Shown here: in pieces, positions 19,700-30,998 of the stretch | Layout: every line of letters starts with the position of its first letter | Numbering within the stretch: position 1 is the first letter of the stretch | Assembly (NCBI GenBank): GCA_964036045.1 | Contig: OZ038380.1 | Span: 11,327,713 to 11,391,712, forward strand | Length of the DNA stretch: 64,000 nucleotides | DNA from: Eutreptiella sp. 'Long Island Sound 2002' | Taxonomy: Eukaryota; Euglenozoa; Euglenophyceae; Eutreptiales; Eutreptiaceae | Direction of reading: 5' to 3' | Notes under the pieces: model-generated | What the model was told of the DNA's origin: nothing | Seen by the model: the letters and a program-made list of their open reading frames with translations, nothing else | Database searches by the model: none | Position numbers and translations under genes: made by a program

Positions 19700-21740
19700 A
19701 CATTCATCACCTTTTACGACTTTCTCCGACATGCACAATCGCTTGCAGATTCAGGAGCGATGACATACAAAACGCACTGAACACACCACTCAGCATGCAC
19801 AGTACAACATCAAGCACCCGCACTACACTTGCGCGCAACCGAAAGGTTAGCAAGCCGATGCAACACACAGCAACAAAGTGCGCTCGACCCGACAACATCC
19901 CTTTTCTTGCTCATGGCTCAGGAACTAATCAAGACACCATGACAACGATAGTCACAATGATTGCATCAGCCCATCATGCTGCCCGAGCATCTAGAACCAA
20001 TCTGGTAGCCTCCCCCTGTGTGACTATGAAGTGCAACTATTCTTGTCTGCCGTGTCCGACTTTGAATCGGAACATCTGTAGCTGCACATACTCCCCCTTC
20101 ACACGAAAAGGCATGGTTGGTGGGTTAGAAAGTATGGAGGCACCTGTACATGTGTTACCATTGTAATCATGGAGAGTGATACCCATTGAGTCCCAAATCC
20201 ATCGCATTGATTCATAAATGTACACATGTATCAACTACATTGGCTCACTAATTTATGGCTTGCGGACTAGACATGTTTAGGGGCAGAATTTCATAGAATG
20301 ATAAAACTATCATTGGAGCGTACGGCATAATGCAAGCATCGCAACATAGAAGTGCACGAAGTCGCATCTTGTGGCAACTTTAGAACTACCTTTTGAACAA
20401 AAAAATCTGCCCGTCGCTTTGTGGTGTTGAATATGGTTGCTTTTCTATCTGGGTTTCCAATTACATTCCTCGAAACCCATCAGCCTTGGGCCGTTGAGGA
20501 AAAAAAAGAAACACAAAAACCAAATAAAATGCAATACTTGTAAAAACATACGAGCACAAACTCGGTGTTGATAGGTGGGCTGAAAAACATGTGCCTATCC
20601 CCAACCAAAACAAGAGGTTGACAAATTAGATACCACAGCACTGAAAAATTCGTAGTTCATATTGTAATATGACCTAAGCGTTCAAAATGTGTGTTTTTGG
20701 CCATGGGGTAAGTGGGGACCTATTATGGCCACCAAAAAAAAGGCGGGGCACCAGGCATGAATTGGGCACCTTACTTTATTGCTCACATGCTCCGGATTTC
20801 GTCTGCTGTGAACGGCCCTGCTGCGGGCAATTTTTTAGCTGGATCCAAAGTCTTCACTTGAATTTGGTCAAAATATGGGTCTCGCCAAAATAGAATTGCA
20901 CCTTCTTAGGAAAATAGAAAATCACACACGAGTGCAACAACATCCGAGAGGGCCGCAAAAACAATTGAAAATGAACCGACATCACAAAGAAGCTGCTACT
21001 TTATTCCTACGCTGCAGGACATGATCACTTGTTGCTTTGTAAGTGCGGCTAACCCCCATTTGCTCAGATCTCAGTCCGATCCGCTAGATTTCTGCCATTT
21101 TCACTGATTGACAGTCCCAGCACCCCCCCCAAATTTTCCTGCTGACGGGCATATCCATTTCTGACGTGCCGGATTCATTTATGATGTTCATTCGGATTCA
21201 TTTATGATATTCATTCGCGCTGATTCTGCTGGGTACCCATCACTCCCAGGAATTGCCAATCGCCGCTGATGTGCGCGCACAAGTCAAATCAGCCAAATAT
21301 TTTTTCACCATCGGATTTTTATAAACTATTTCAGATAGATTCACACACTCAGATGTATACTAGTCTGTCCGCATTCACTTGCTTGTACACTACGGTTTTT
21401 CTGTGGGATAACAATCAACCCTATCAGTATGGACATCAATGCCCTTGTTGCCTCGCTGACTTCTGCTATCGCTGCTCAGCTACTCGGAACTTAAACCCAG
21501 GCCGACCCCTTGCATCTTTGCCCCTCTGGGATGGCCGGCCCCGAGCCCTCCGGCCTCACATTCCCACCGGGACAGCACTTACACACTCCCATGCCATTGT
21601 GGCAGACTCCATGCACACCAGCGCTCATTCATGGCCTACGTCCCTTGTTACACCAAACCACCAACAAGAAAAGGCCGCTGAAACACCATAGGGTCAATGA
21701 GAAACGACAAAAAAGGAGCGTACTGCACAGTGCAATTAGG
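19700..21740. other. No supported gene
   Basis: AT-rich intergenic-type sequence with short ORFs on both strands. Direct ATTCATTTATGATRTTCATTCG repeats occur at about 21170-21220. Confidence 0.5.
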
Positions 21741-21746
21741 CAAGAC

Positions 21747-22403
21747 CTACAAGGATACAGCGGGGATAGTGTGGCTATGGCAACCATGCACAACGAACAC
21801 ATATTCACGGCACGAACGTGGAAATACAAGACCTAATAGCGGGAGACTGACATGATGCTGGGTGACCCGGGCACAAATGGTATTCAAAGGACACAAGAGT
21901 GCATCTCGGACATGGGACTGGGCAAGAGCCTCCGACATCTGAGTCAGTTCTGACACAAACGCCAGCTGACTGCATCCAAATTGCGGTGTTGGGCCACAAT
22001 GGGTTAGGTTTGCTTCACCGCAATTAGCTCCTACTGCGCCTGCCACCACGGTCTTCATTGCTCTCAGTTCAGTGTGCCAGATCATGTTCTCTGACTCCGC
22101 TTTCCGAGTGTCCAACGGCTGGGGTTGCGGGGTTGGGGGGGGGGGGTGGCACATGCCCGCACCCCCCCCCCCTGAAGATACTATCAAGGAACAAAGATTC
22201 ATGCGCACAACCAAATCAGCTGCATAGCGGGTCATAACACACGTGAACACAGGCGGGCTACAAGTGCGCGCTTGGGCGTACTTAAATTGGAACAGTTTGG
22301 GGGTGTCAAGCACCAGTCCTGACGGTGGTGTTCCCTTAGATCCCTCGGGATTCACCTGCAACGTGACAAACACAAATATGAACGGCAGATATCTGTCTAA
22401 CAA
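21747..22403 (-). other. Unrecognised 218-codon open frame
   Basis: No ATG at its head. It includes runs from G/C homopolymers (GGGGAGMCHPPPPTPQPQP) and a weakly coding part (SQLAFVSELTQMSEALAQSH). No domain. May be a partial exon of an element; equally likely noise. Confidence 0.2.
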
Positions 22404-22918
22404 TCACAATGTGTTGCAATGAGCACAAAGAGTTCGGGTGGGGGCTCAGGGATGTCACCCCAAAGTGCACATGTATGCAAAGACAAATGCACGGCACCCA
22501 GCACAAGGCACCGTCTTAAACATTCATGGGGCTGAAAAAGGAGCAGGAGATGATTTGGTCAAGGACCATGCAAACTAGAGCTGGAGGAGAAAATTGGGTC
22601 TGGTGCTGTTTGGGTTCAGCCACTTCATACGAAATTTCTGCTGCGTCCATAAGCCCGGCAATATTAGCCTATGGGCCCATACGCCCATACGTACAAAATT
22701 GAGCCCCACAGGGGTGTTCAGTGCCACTTCAGATCGCAGATATGCAACTTGCCGCATTGCCAAAATTGCCTTTCCCACGTTAGCACTGCAAACCACCAGC
22801 TACGAAATGTCCGCTGCAGAGGAGTATGGGCCGAGGCACCACCAGTGCACAGAACGAAGGTTCGGTGCTAGCTTAACTGAGGCAGTCAACCCCCACGAGG
22901 CAAATGCAACTTCCTTCA

Positions 22919-22957
22919 TCACACCCCCTAGAGGCCTCCCGTGGCCTCTAGGGTGTG
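22919..22957. repeat. Hairpin: CTAGAGGCC / GGCCTCTAG arms
   Basis: ACACCCCCTAGAGGCC, a 6-base loop, then GGCCTCTAGGGTGTGT. The arms pair over about 15 bp with one bulge. ACACCCTAGAGGCGTAAAAT follows at 23003-23022, a partial third copy of the arm. Confidence 0.7.
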
Positions 22958-23177
22958 TGTGCAAAATCATACACCCCTATCCAGCCCTGTACCATTTTAC
23001 GCACACACCCTAGAGGCGTAAAATCATACAGCCCTAGCATTCCACATGCACTCTGCTCCTGCACAAAGTGAGAGCTCATCAAAATCAGCCGCAAAAACAA
23101 TCGTGCCAAACAGCTGCCGTTGCATCAACGGGGGTCGAGGGCTCATGATGGGGCAGGAAACGGCGCTTAACAGAAGT

Positions 23178-23296
23178 CTTTTGTCAACTTGCTGGTCAGG
23201 AACACAGTGTACTTGCATCCACGGCGCCAGGCATTCGGCTCCAATCCTGCTTTCATGGCAAGCTTGCTCAGGGTCTGCTTGGCATTGTAACCTGCA
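23178..23296 (-). CDS. Probable terminal exon of an unidentified gene
   Basis: A pyrimidine-rich acceptor (TTTGTCTCCATCGTGCAG) is followed by an open frame GYNAKQTLSKLAMKAGLEPN, AWRRGCKYTVFLTSKLTKDF, then C and a stop. Composition is clearly coding. A hexamer microsatellite (ACAAGG)n at 23345-23387 lies in the intron upstream. A candidate earlier exon ends near 23480 (RLAVELVAFDSMHG before GGGTGATG). The protein is not recognised. Confidence 0.4.
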
Positions 23297-23344
23297 CGAT
23301 GGAGACAAAGGAGCAGAGAGACAAAATGGGGCCACCATGTCCAA

Positions 23345-23387
23345 AAGGACAGGACGAGGACAAGGACAAGGACAAGGACAAGGATAA
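23345..23387. repeat. (ACAAGG)n hexamer microsatellite
   Basis: About six GGACAAGG-type units with small variants. Confidence 0.85.
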
Positions 23388-23519
23388 GTGAGAGGGGAGG
23401 AGGAGCGCCATACAAACCCCATGGAGCGGGTGCTAGCCTCGCCGCTGGTGCGCCCGGCATAGTGGAGCTCAGCCTCATCACCCGTGCATTGAGTCAAAGG
23501 CTACGAGTTCAACAGCCAG

Positions 23520-24450
23520 GCGTTGGCCCACTTGGTGATGGCGCTGCACCTGCATACCCGCAACCTCAGCGCCATCCCCACCACTTCCAAGCAGTGGGGA
23601 GGACCAGTCGGCGGTTGTCTTAGAGGCATGCACTGGGGCGGGCTGATCAGCGGTTGTTTTGCTTTGTCGGATTGGCGGTCGTTTTGGTCCCTGCCTCCTA
23701 CACCCATGCCCTTGGGAGGGGGAAGTGGCGTTTGTTGTGGGTTCCCGCGGCACGTTAATGCAATGCGGAGAGCACAGTGGCAGTGGTCTTGGTGCCCCCG
23801 GTGCATTCATGGGGGTGAGGGTGTATCGGAAGAGATGGGGTTCCCTCACCACGTGCAGGCCATTGCGGCGGATTGACAATGGCCTACGTTCCCCCCACTG
23901 CACCCATGCAGTGGGTGGGGCGCACCAGCAGTTGTCATGCTCCCCCCTACCCCCCCCCCAAACAGCAGCCATGTTGTGAGGAGGGGGGATGGGCATGCCC
24001 CCACAACTGCCTCCTTGCACTCGGAGGGCGATCGGCGGTTGTCTTGCCCCGCTCCCCCACCCCATGCATGGCGGGGAGGGCGCATGGGTGGTAGGGTGCA
24101 TTGTCGCACTGCGGGGAGTGGATTGAGGGTAGACTGGGGGCACACCCCCACAGCATCGATGCCATGCGGAGGGCAGATTTCCGGCGTTCACGCGCCCCTT
24201 CACCGCACATGTGCACAGGGAAGGGCAGAGTTGACGATGTTTTGGTTCCCCTCCAACGCATTCTTGGGCATGGAGGACAGCGCGGCGATTGTCTTGCTCA
24301 CCGGCACCACATTGCCCCCTCCCCCACCATATTGGTGCACTACGCCCTCCCTGGGGCATGAATGCGTTGCATGGCGAGCAATATAACACTCCTCTGAAGG
24401 GCACGGATGAGGTGGAGCGGGGTTTGCAAGACAATCGCCAATCCATACGT
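23520..24450. repeat. Degenerate minisatellite, ~60-80-bp units
   Basis: A core like CGGCGGTTGTCTTGC recurs at about 23610, 23650, 23675, 23727, 23780, 23928, 24032, 24230 and 24284, and inverted at 24425. It is usually accompanied by CATGCRTGGGGAGGGC-type sequence. The 322-codon frame spanning it on the minus strand has no coding character beyond this repetition. Confidence 0.7.
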
Positions 24451-24594
24451 CCATCTATAGGATGTGGTGGGGGCGGGGGAGCTGCACTTCTCGGTCACAC
24501 TAGGCCAGGGAAACTGCTCCGTTTGTAGGTCAAAGGCCGTCTCCTGGGGGTCACCAAAAGGTGGGGCCGCACGCAAGTCAAAGAGCGCCCCACA

Positions 24595-24720
24595 CATGCA
24601 CGTCCCGGTAGGCATATGCAGCAATTTTGGGCAGTTCCAATCAGAAATATGCGACAAACAGCCCTCACACCGGCTCACTGTTCATGGCTTGGCCTTATTT
24701 TGTCAGCCACAACCTCGGGC
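24595..24720 (-). repeat. Repeat pair member (with 26320-26460)
   Basis: ATGCACGTCCCGGTAGGCAT, ATGCAGCAATTTTGGGCAGTTCC and GGCCTTATTTTGTCA are matched at 26320-26460. On the minus strand it reads CEGCLSHISDWNCPKLLHM, TGTCMCG, a Cys-rich scrap. Confidence 0.6.
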
Positions 24721-24839
24721 CACTATGTACACCAAAAGGTGGGGGGGGGGGCGGAGGGCCTGCCGGTTACCATGAACAAAATTTTCCAGGGCCTTAGGCA
24801 CTGATGGTACTGTTGGGCCTGAGCACCTCCGGTGCACCG

Positions 24840-25100
24840 ACAGTGCCGGGGGGGGGGGGGGGGGCACGGGCAAAAATGCTATGCATCGGGGGGGCATTGA
24901 AGGGGGGTCAAACCCCATGGACCGGCTGACCGCCTGGCACACACCAACTTGGGGTCCAACCATACAAATGCAGTTGGCCATGTGGGAGGGAGGTCTATGC
25001 ATTGCCCCTGGGTAACCCCTAGGACCCACCTCTTTGTGACCAACCATATCCCATTGAGGCCTCAAGGGGGGAAGAAAGGAAGAGGACTGGGCGGGAGGGG
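24840..25100. other. No supported gene; G-runs
   Basis: Includes a G14 run at 24848-24862. No feature with support. Confidence 0.5.
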
Positions 25101-25199
25101 GCAACGGAGTAGATCCTCCACATCAACAACCTGTGTGATGCGAAGGAAAGATGGAGGTGGGAGCGGCACTAGTGCAATGAAAAGGGCACATATACCGTG

Positions 25200-25706
25200 T
25201 TCTATGGGGACCTCAGGTAAGAAAACCGCCTTGTGTTCCCCTTTGGCCAATATAATGCCATGGCGACCAACTTCGTAGTCCTCCCAAGATGCGATTGGCT
25301 CTGGGGCAGTCAACGCACTCACCCCTACGGTGAGATCCTCCAGCTCTGCGCTCGTGACTGGGTCGAACCGCGTGTCATGCACAGCGGACTTGATGGCACT
25401 GCTGATGGCACAGCAATAAAGAGGCTCCGATGGCACTATGCAGCCTTTGCAACCCCGCAACTCATCCTTGCCGGTGTGGTGACGCTTTTTGATGGTAACG
25501 AACACGCCTGTCAGCTTCAGGAGAGGGGCTGGGAGCGAGTCAACTTCCATGCCGGCGATGTCCCGGAGCAGGGCGACATTGCTATAATATGGTAGCCGAT
25601 GTACCAACCCTGGGTCATTCACAGCCTTCCGGATGCCCGCACATGCGATGGTGTGAAGGATCTGGAGTTCAGCATCCCCAAGCCCCTCTTCGAGCAATTG
25701 AACCAT
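25200..25706 (-). CDS. AMMECR1: AMMECR1-domain protein, one exon
   Basis: The frame reads ELQILHTIACAGIRKAVNDP, then LTGVFVTIKK, DELRGCKGCIVPSEPLYCCA, SAVHDTRFDPVTSAELEDL, VGVSALTAPEPI, DYEVGRHGIILAKGEHKAV and FLPEVPIEHG. This is the AMMECR1 fold in order: the G-V-F-V-T strand, the L-R-G-C-x-G signature, the D-x-R-F-x-P-v loop, the V-S-x-L-t strand and the L-P-x-V end. The usual LRGCIG reads LRGCKG here. AMMECR1 proteins are conserved in eukaryotes and in archaea/bacteria; their biochemical role is unsettled. ATG at 25706 directly follows TTTTAG, so either this is the start or an acceptor joins it to an earlier exon. A donor (CACG|GTATAT) fits near 25200. The last part of the domain is not found downstream, so the gene may be broken. 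Confidence 0.7.
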
Positions 25707-26020
25707 CTAAAACCGGCACAGGCGCGTCCGCAAGGATGAACACGTCTTCAACAAAATGACATGCCCCTGATTACCATCCACATGAAATGAAAATGGGATA
25801 CGTCTTTTGGAGGTCACATACGTTTCTGGGATTTCGCAACCTTCACCTCCCTCCTTCCCTTCTCGTGCAAGTGCAAAGCACCATGAATCCGAGCCGAGCA
25901 GTACAACGGCTGGTCTTCACCATCTGTCAAGTTTGAACCTGAGCAAAGCGCTCTCACCAGTATTTGGTTGATTCCAAGCCCTTTGGTAGGTACCCTTTGT
26001 GTGGATTTCTGAGACGAAAC

Positions 26021-26254
26021 TCATTTGACATTGCGAAAGCTCGTTCGATTCACCGCCCTATACAAGTCCAAAACGGCAAGGCCTCCTTCCCAGTACGGCT
26101 TGCTCCTCAAACACATTGTGCTCAGCCAACTTTCGTTTGCACACTTGTGTACACCATTTCCCTTGTGTCCAGAAATGATTTGAATCACGTTGCCATGACC
26201 CTTCGCCCACAAGGGTCCATCAGCCGTGATGTATGGGGACACAGGTGCTACCAA
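26021..26254 (-). pseudogene. Unrecognised coding remnant
   Basis: The minus-strand frame reads GPLWAKGHGNVIQIISGHKG, then CANESWLSTMCLRSKPYWEG and LAVLDLYRAVNRTSF. Composition is coding-like and the pattern recalls transposase cores, but no catalytic set is visible. Confidence 0.3.
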
Positions 26255-26319
26255 CAGAGGTACTTTTGCCTGAGGCCTAGGTGCTATGTCGGGTGCAAGC
26301 AGGTCTCAAAGCGCTGTAC

Positions 26320-26460
26320 ACATGCACGTCCTGGTATGCATATGCAGCAATTTCCGGCAGTTCCGCATGATCACAGGTATGATACACATGTGCTACCATA
26401 CAATTGTCTGCACCTGATGGCCTTTATTTTGTCAACATGTCCGTGTTTATATGCTACAAA
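26320..26460 (-). repeat. Repeat pair member (with 24595-24720)
   Basis: GCACGTCCTGGTATGCATATGC and GCAATTTCCGGCAGTTCC match the 24.6-kb copy, with insertions before GGCCTTTATTTTGTCA. Confidence 0.6.
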
Positions 26461-26782
26461 ACAGGAAAAGGCGCCTTGTTGCTGCCATCCCGCATCCGAG
26501 TCACCTTGCGTGTGCTGGCACTCCTCGGCCAAGTAACCTGGACTAGGACTTCGCTTCAGGTGAAGAGCGTGGGGGGTATGGGTGTACCGTGGATGGTACA
26601 ATCAAAGCCTTAGAGAGATACTTGTGTGCTTCATGCTGAGTGAGGGCAAGTGACGGTGTGTGAGGGAGCCGTAGGCCCAGCCTCTGTGATACCTGCATTG
26701 GGACCATGACGACAAGATATGCCTGACTGTAGCTTGCTGAGAGCTAGGTGCCCATTGGATAAGTTTTTGGCCTCGTACTGCA

Positions 26783-27060
26783 GCGGCTGTGCAGCTGGCT
26801 AGCTGGCTGCTGCCCTGAAGACGGCACTTCGAATCCCCAAGGGGAATACGAGGAGGAGATGCGGCTCCCGTTGGCCGGCGGTGCCGGTGGTGGGGCGCAC
26901 TGCTACAGGTATGGGGTGCCTGGTGCCTTGTTTTCCCTACGTGCTATGATTCCGGACCGAAAAGACTACGAGGACGAGACACACCACCCATCCACCGGCG
27001 GTACCGATGGTGGAGGGGGATGCTGAAGGGGGCGGTGGCGGGTGCTATGTTGGGAGGGGG
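26783..27060 (+). mobile_element. tRNA-derived SINE, diverged copy
   Basis: Starts GCAGCGGCTGTGCAGC, then GCTGCTGCCCTGAAGAC and a B-box-like CACTTCGAATCCC. The body ACCACCCATCCACCGGCGGT, ACCGATGGTGGAG, GATGCTGAAGGGGGCGGTGG is nearly the same as 52745-52855. The A box is degraded. Same family and orientation as 52545-52860. Confidence 0.65.
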
Positions 27061-27289
27061 AGAGGTGGTGGCTTAGTGCCTCGTTTTCCGGACAGGGGTC
27101 CACGAGCGATACACCTTGGTGATTATATGGACCGGGTTCGCCAGCGAGTTGTGGCTCGTCCAACTGGCAGTTTCTGGCGGTTGCAAACCTGGCATACTAA
27201 GTCTCGCTAGCCGCATCCGGCTATGGTGGCGCATAGGGTGGTTTGCCAAAAGCTTCAAGCCACAGCTCATTGGCACCAATGCTAATACC

Positions 27290-28145
27290 CAATAGGTGTG
27301 GTGGTGGCGATGGTGGTGGTTGTGGGGTGTGCCTTGTGGAGCACAGGGTGGGGGTGTAACGACCAGGAGTGTCGTCTCCGTGGTGTGGTGGTTGCGGTGG
27401 TGGTGGTGGGGTGTGTGTGCCACGTGGAGCACGGGCTAGGAGTGTAGCCGACGGGAGTGTCGTCCGCCGGGGTGTGGTGGCAGTTCTGTTGCTGCCCCAG
27501 CCCTGTTTTGTTGCTTTTTTGGAGAGCAACATGTATGAGCCGCTGTGCATGTGAAACGTGGTGGCCCTCACAAAAAAGCTTGCGTTGAAGCATAACATGC
27601 AGAAAACTGAAGTGCAGAGTGCACATCTACCGTGCAGAGTAAACGGCGTCATCCCGGTGGCGTTGGTGATGGTGGTGGGGTGTGCCACGTGGATTATGGG
27701 CGGGGCCGTTACCAAAGGAAGTGTGTAGCCGATGGGAGTGTCGTCCCCGAGCTGTGGTGATGGCGGTGGTGATGGTGGTGGGGTGTGCCATGTGGAGCAC
27801 GGGGCGGGGGTGTAGCTGATTGGAGTGTCATCCCTGGGGTTTGGGGTTGGTGGTGGTGACCGTGGGGTGTGCCGTGTGGAGCAACGGACGGGGTTGTAGC
27901 CCACAAGAGTGCCGTCCTTGGGGTGTGGTGGTGGTGGTTATGGTGGTGGTGGGGTGTGCCGGGTGGAGCAGGTGGTGGATGTGTAGCCAACGGGAGTGTG
28001 GTCCCCAGGGTGTGGTGGTGTGGGTGACGGTGGGGTGGGCTGTGTGGTGCACGGGGCGGGGCTGTAGCCGACCGGAGTGTTGTCCCCATGGTGTGGTGGT
28101 GGCGGTGGTGGTGATGGCGGGGTGTGCCGTGTTAAGCACGTGGTA
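27290..28145. repeat. GGTGGTGGTG-rich minisatellite, ~75-80-bp units
   Basis: About nine or ten units of the form GGGGTGTGCCGTGTGGAGCA, CGGGGCGGGGGTGTAGCC, GACGGGAGTGTCGTCC, then a (GGT)n tract. Open frames cross it on both strands because units are often multiples of three. The longest (227 codons, minus strand) is His/Thr/Pro-rich and looks like repeat translation, not a gene. Confidence 0.85.
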
Positions 28146-28149
28146 GGAC

Positions 28150-28440
28150 CGTTTTGTGAGAGTTTGAATGTTTCAGTCTTGAGTTTTCAATTTTCAATTG
28201 TGATTTTTCAGTTTCACTGGCCTTCGGCATCCCCGCACAATGCGTGAAGGTTTGACATTGCATTGGTGATTCAAAGTTGATTTGCCCTTGCTAGCTGGCT
28301 AGCCAGCGGGAGCCCCCCTGGCACCCTGGCCTATTGGACCAGATGAATGGATCCAAACACCAATTGAAATCCCATTGATTCCCAATTCTTGGGCAACAAT
28401 TTCATGTATTGGGGAAACATACCACAACATCACGACCCCA
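28150..28440. other. No supported gene
   Basis: Spacer between the minisatellite and its inverted copy; TTTTCAATTTTCAATTGTG at about 28180 is the only notable pattern. Confidence 0.5.
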
Positions 28441-28444
28441 GACA

Positions 28445-28560
28445 ACACTGTAGTTGTAGTCGGCTACAACCCCGCCGCATGCTCCACACGGCACACCCTA
28501 CCACCATGACCACCCACCACCACACCACGGGGACAGCACTCCCGTTGGCTAACCCCTACC
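28445..28560. repeat. Inverted single copy of the 27.3-kb minisatellite
   Basis: GGCTACAACCCCGCCGCATG, CTCCACACGGCACACCC and CACCACACCACGGGGACAGC are the reverse complement of the unit at 27290-28145. It has been flipped and separated by 300 bp. Confidence 0.8.
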
Positions 28561-28906
28561 CCTGTTGGCTCTACCACCCCCACAAACAAGCGTGTTTTGG
28601 TCAATGCCCCTTGTACTCAAAAGATCCAAATTGTCACAGCTATTTGCCTCGAGGACCAAACTGCCCCGGCCTGAAACCCAAAGACAGGGGAGAAGGACCC
28701 AAACCCACCCCCACCAGGTATCCACTTCAACGAGGCGCAACACATGCAAGCACATAATTAGCAAATGAGCATGGGTCATGCATGTTCGTTGCATTGCATG
28801 GACATACCACCTAGTTGTGAGGACATCCAAGACATTGGAGCAGAAGGAGAAGAGGAAGAGGCCAAAGCGGGTGAGGATAACCCTAATCCCAACCCACAAA
28901 ACACAT

Positions 28907-30250
28907 CTAAAGAGAGAGTTGCAGAAAAAAAGGATTCCTGAGGAGTTTCACTTTGGACAAGAGCATTGTAGATATGATACCACATGAAAACGGTGAAATT
29001 GCCTGCTTGTGGGAGGTCTTTGGATAAAGCTGGATGACAATCGGGCAATCCTCAAAGGCTGACCCATCATATTCCTCTTCTGACATCAGTGCAAAATATG
29101 GGTAGCCTTTATAGGCTTTGAGTACCTGGGAGATTTCTTTGGGTGGGAAGGAGTGCCAAATGAGCCCGCAGCCTGTGACTAATTTGTTTCTTGGGGCAAT
29201 CATTTTATTCCCTTTCCTGCCCATGCCGGCGAAAAGGCTAGGAATGGCCTTATCCTCGGCGTGAACTACGAGCATGTTGTCTTGAGCAGCTGGAAACCCC
29301 GGGTCCAGCGGCTGGGCGCCTACTCCGACAGCGAAGACCTTAAGGACCTGAAATTGAGGAGCTAATGCATTCTTCCGTGAAGCGGCTATGGACTGTGCAA
29401 CGTAACAATGCATGGCTGCGTCATCACAAGTGACCAGTGGTCTACTTAGCTTTGAGATGTCTGAGCAACACCATGGAATCAGACTTTCAACCTGGGGACC
29501 TGTGGTCGGGAATAGGGGCCTGTCTGAGACCATGATGATTAGAATATCAACGCGATCTGGGTTGAGTGCCTTCTCCAACACAGAGTAGGCCGAGGATAAC
29601 TGGGACAACTCATTCAAGTGCGAGACAAGTAGCGGATTGGGATGATCAACCGAGTCATCCACCGAGAGCAGGGTTTTCACTTGCTGTGAGGGCATATCCA
29701 CCATAGCAGACCATTTGATGGCTTGGTTGTCGCCGCATGATAATCTTGACTCATTTTGCAGCGTGAGATCCATGTATTCCCAGGTGAACTGGTACACTAA
29801 TTGTTCTTGCTTGGATTGCTTGAATGGTGATGCTACGTTTGGCTGGGATGCCTCTGCTGTTTGGCTTCTGGCGTTGACAACGTTCTTGACAATTGCCGAT
29901 GGGAAGGCCCCACCTGGAGGCCGTTTTTGTGGATTTTTGCCAGCCAAGGCGTCCGTCTCGGACTCAAGCTTTCGATGATGGTTCTCAATTTCAATTCTTT
30001 GTTGCTCCAATAGGTCACCCTGGGCCTGAATGATACTTCTCTGCTCCAAAATGTGTTGCTGGAGGTCCGCTGACGGATTAGGCAAGAATTCTTGTACCAC
30101 GCATTGGCTTTGTAAATCTGAGAGTCCAAGAACTTGATTTTTGCCGTGATTTTACGTTTGGCTTCATCTGATGCATCCTCAGGGAGGGCTTGTTGTTGGT
30201 CAATGACTTCTAAGCGTTGTTCTTGGAGCTTGGTATAGTTGACCCTGGTT
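28907..30250 (-). pseudogene. Unrecognised coiled-coil protein, one frameshift, 5' end lost in repeats
   Basis: From about 30250 the frame reads NYTKLQEQRLEVIDQQQALP, DASDEAKRKITAKIKFLDSQ, IYKANA. A one-base shift near 30100 carries it into a 397-codon frame (VQEFLPNPSADLQQHILEQR...). The first ~90 residues are strongly coiled-coil. Beyond lies an apparently globular part with DRVDILIIMVSDRPLFPTTG, DDAAMHCYVAQSIAASRK, DNMLVVHAEDKAIPSLFAG and CGLIWHSFPPKEISQVLKAY. I recognise no family. The frame starts directly at the dispersed repeat (30255), so its true N-terminus is missing. Probably a transposable-element protein, from its surroundings; it could be a damaged host gene. Confidence 0.5.
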
Positions 30251-30254
30251 GCCG

Positions 30255-30590
30255 CAAACTGTGGGCGGAAGTGCTACGTAGCCCCTGCATTCTCGGGGGT
30301 CACGGGACAAGGGGACAAACTCAGAAGTGGCTGCCTCACCCCTGCCTTCTACGGGGCCCACCCACAAGTGCACAGAAGTGCTACATAACGCCTGCAATCT
30401 CGGGGGTCGGGGAACAAGGGGAGAAAATCAGAAGTAGCTGCCTCACCCCTGCCTTCCCGGCGATCCACAAGAGGGCAAAAGTGGGATGTAGCCCCAGCAT
30501 TCTCAGGGCTCGCCGAACAAGGGGACAAGATCATAAGTGGCTACCTCAGCCCTACCTTTTTGGGGGCCCACAAATGAGCAGAAGTCACCG
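30255..30590 (+). repeat. Dispersed GC-rich repeat, four tandem units (locus 2 of 4)
   Basis: Successive units of ~75-90 bp: AGAAGTGCTACRTARCSCCTGC, ATTCTCGGGGGTC, GGGACAAGGGGACAAACTCAG, AAGTGGCTGCCTCACCCCTG. It begins where the minus-strand coiled-coil gene breaks off. Confidence 0.8.
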
Positions 30591-30599
30591 ACTTTTCGC

Positions 30600-30900
30600 C
30601 ATCCACACCGAAGACTATCTTAGCCGCGGAATCTCCGACTTGGTCTCCACTGTCGAAAAGGAGACGAGTGAATCTATCCACATCGAGATTCGCTGCGCCA
30701 TCACACACGCTGACAGTCCGTCCAGCTTGATAATACCAACCTCCTCGTTGTCAGCGGCCTGGGATCACTGGGAACCAATGTGCCTCATATTCGAGCTACT
30801 GGGCCGAGAGCAACCACATCCCACAGCAGATCACCTTGACCGAGTCGACCTGCTGCTGGAAACACTGCTGGTTCCATCTCACATTGGACCACGTGCCTAA
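30600..30900 (+). pseudogene. Unrecognised plus-strand coding remnant
   Basis: Reads LVSTVEKETSESIHIEIRCA, ITHADSPSSLIIPTSSLSAA, WDHWEPMCLIFELLGRE and stops at 30900 after LLETLLVPSHIGPRA. Looks coding, no start and no known domain. Confidence 0.3.
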
Positions 30901-30998
30901 CAACACCTGTCTGAGGTTTGTGCCCCTTGATCCAGACTGCTCTGGGTGCTTCTTGACTCCGTTGTCCTGGGGTCTGCACCCCCCCTGTTCATCTTTGT

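Noticed and set aside
23478-24446. 322-codon minus-strand frame
   Set aside because: It follows the degenerate minisatellite and has no coding character apart from the repetition.
27221-27904. His/Thr/Pro-rich 227-codon frame
   Set aside because: Translation of a minisatellite whose units are close to multiples of three; open on both strands.
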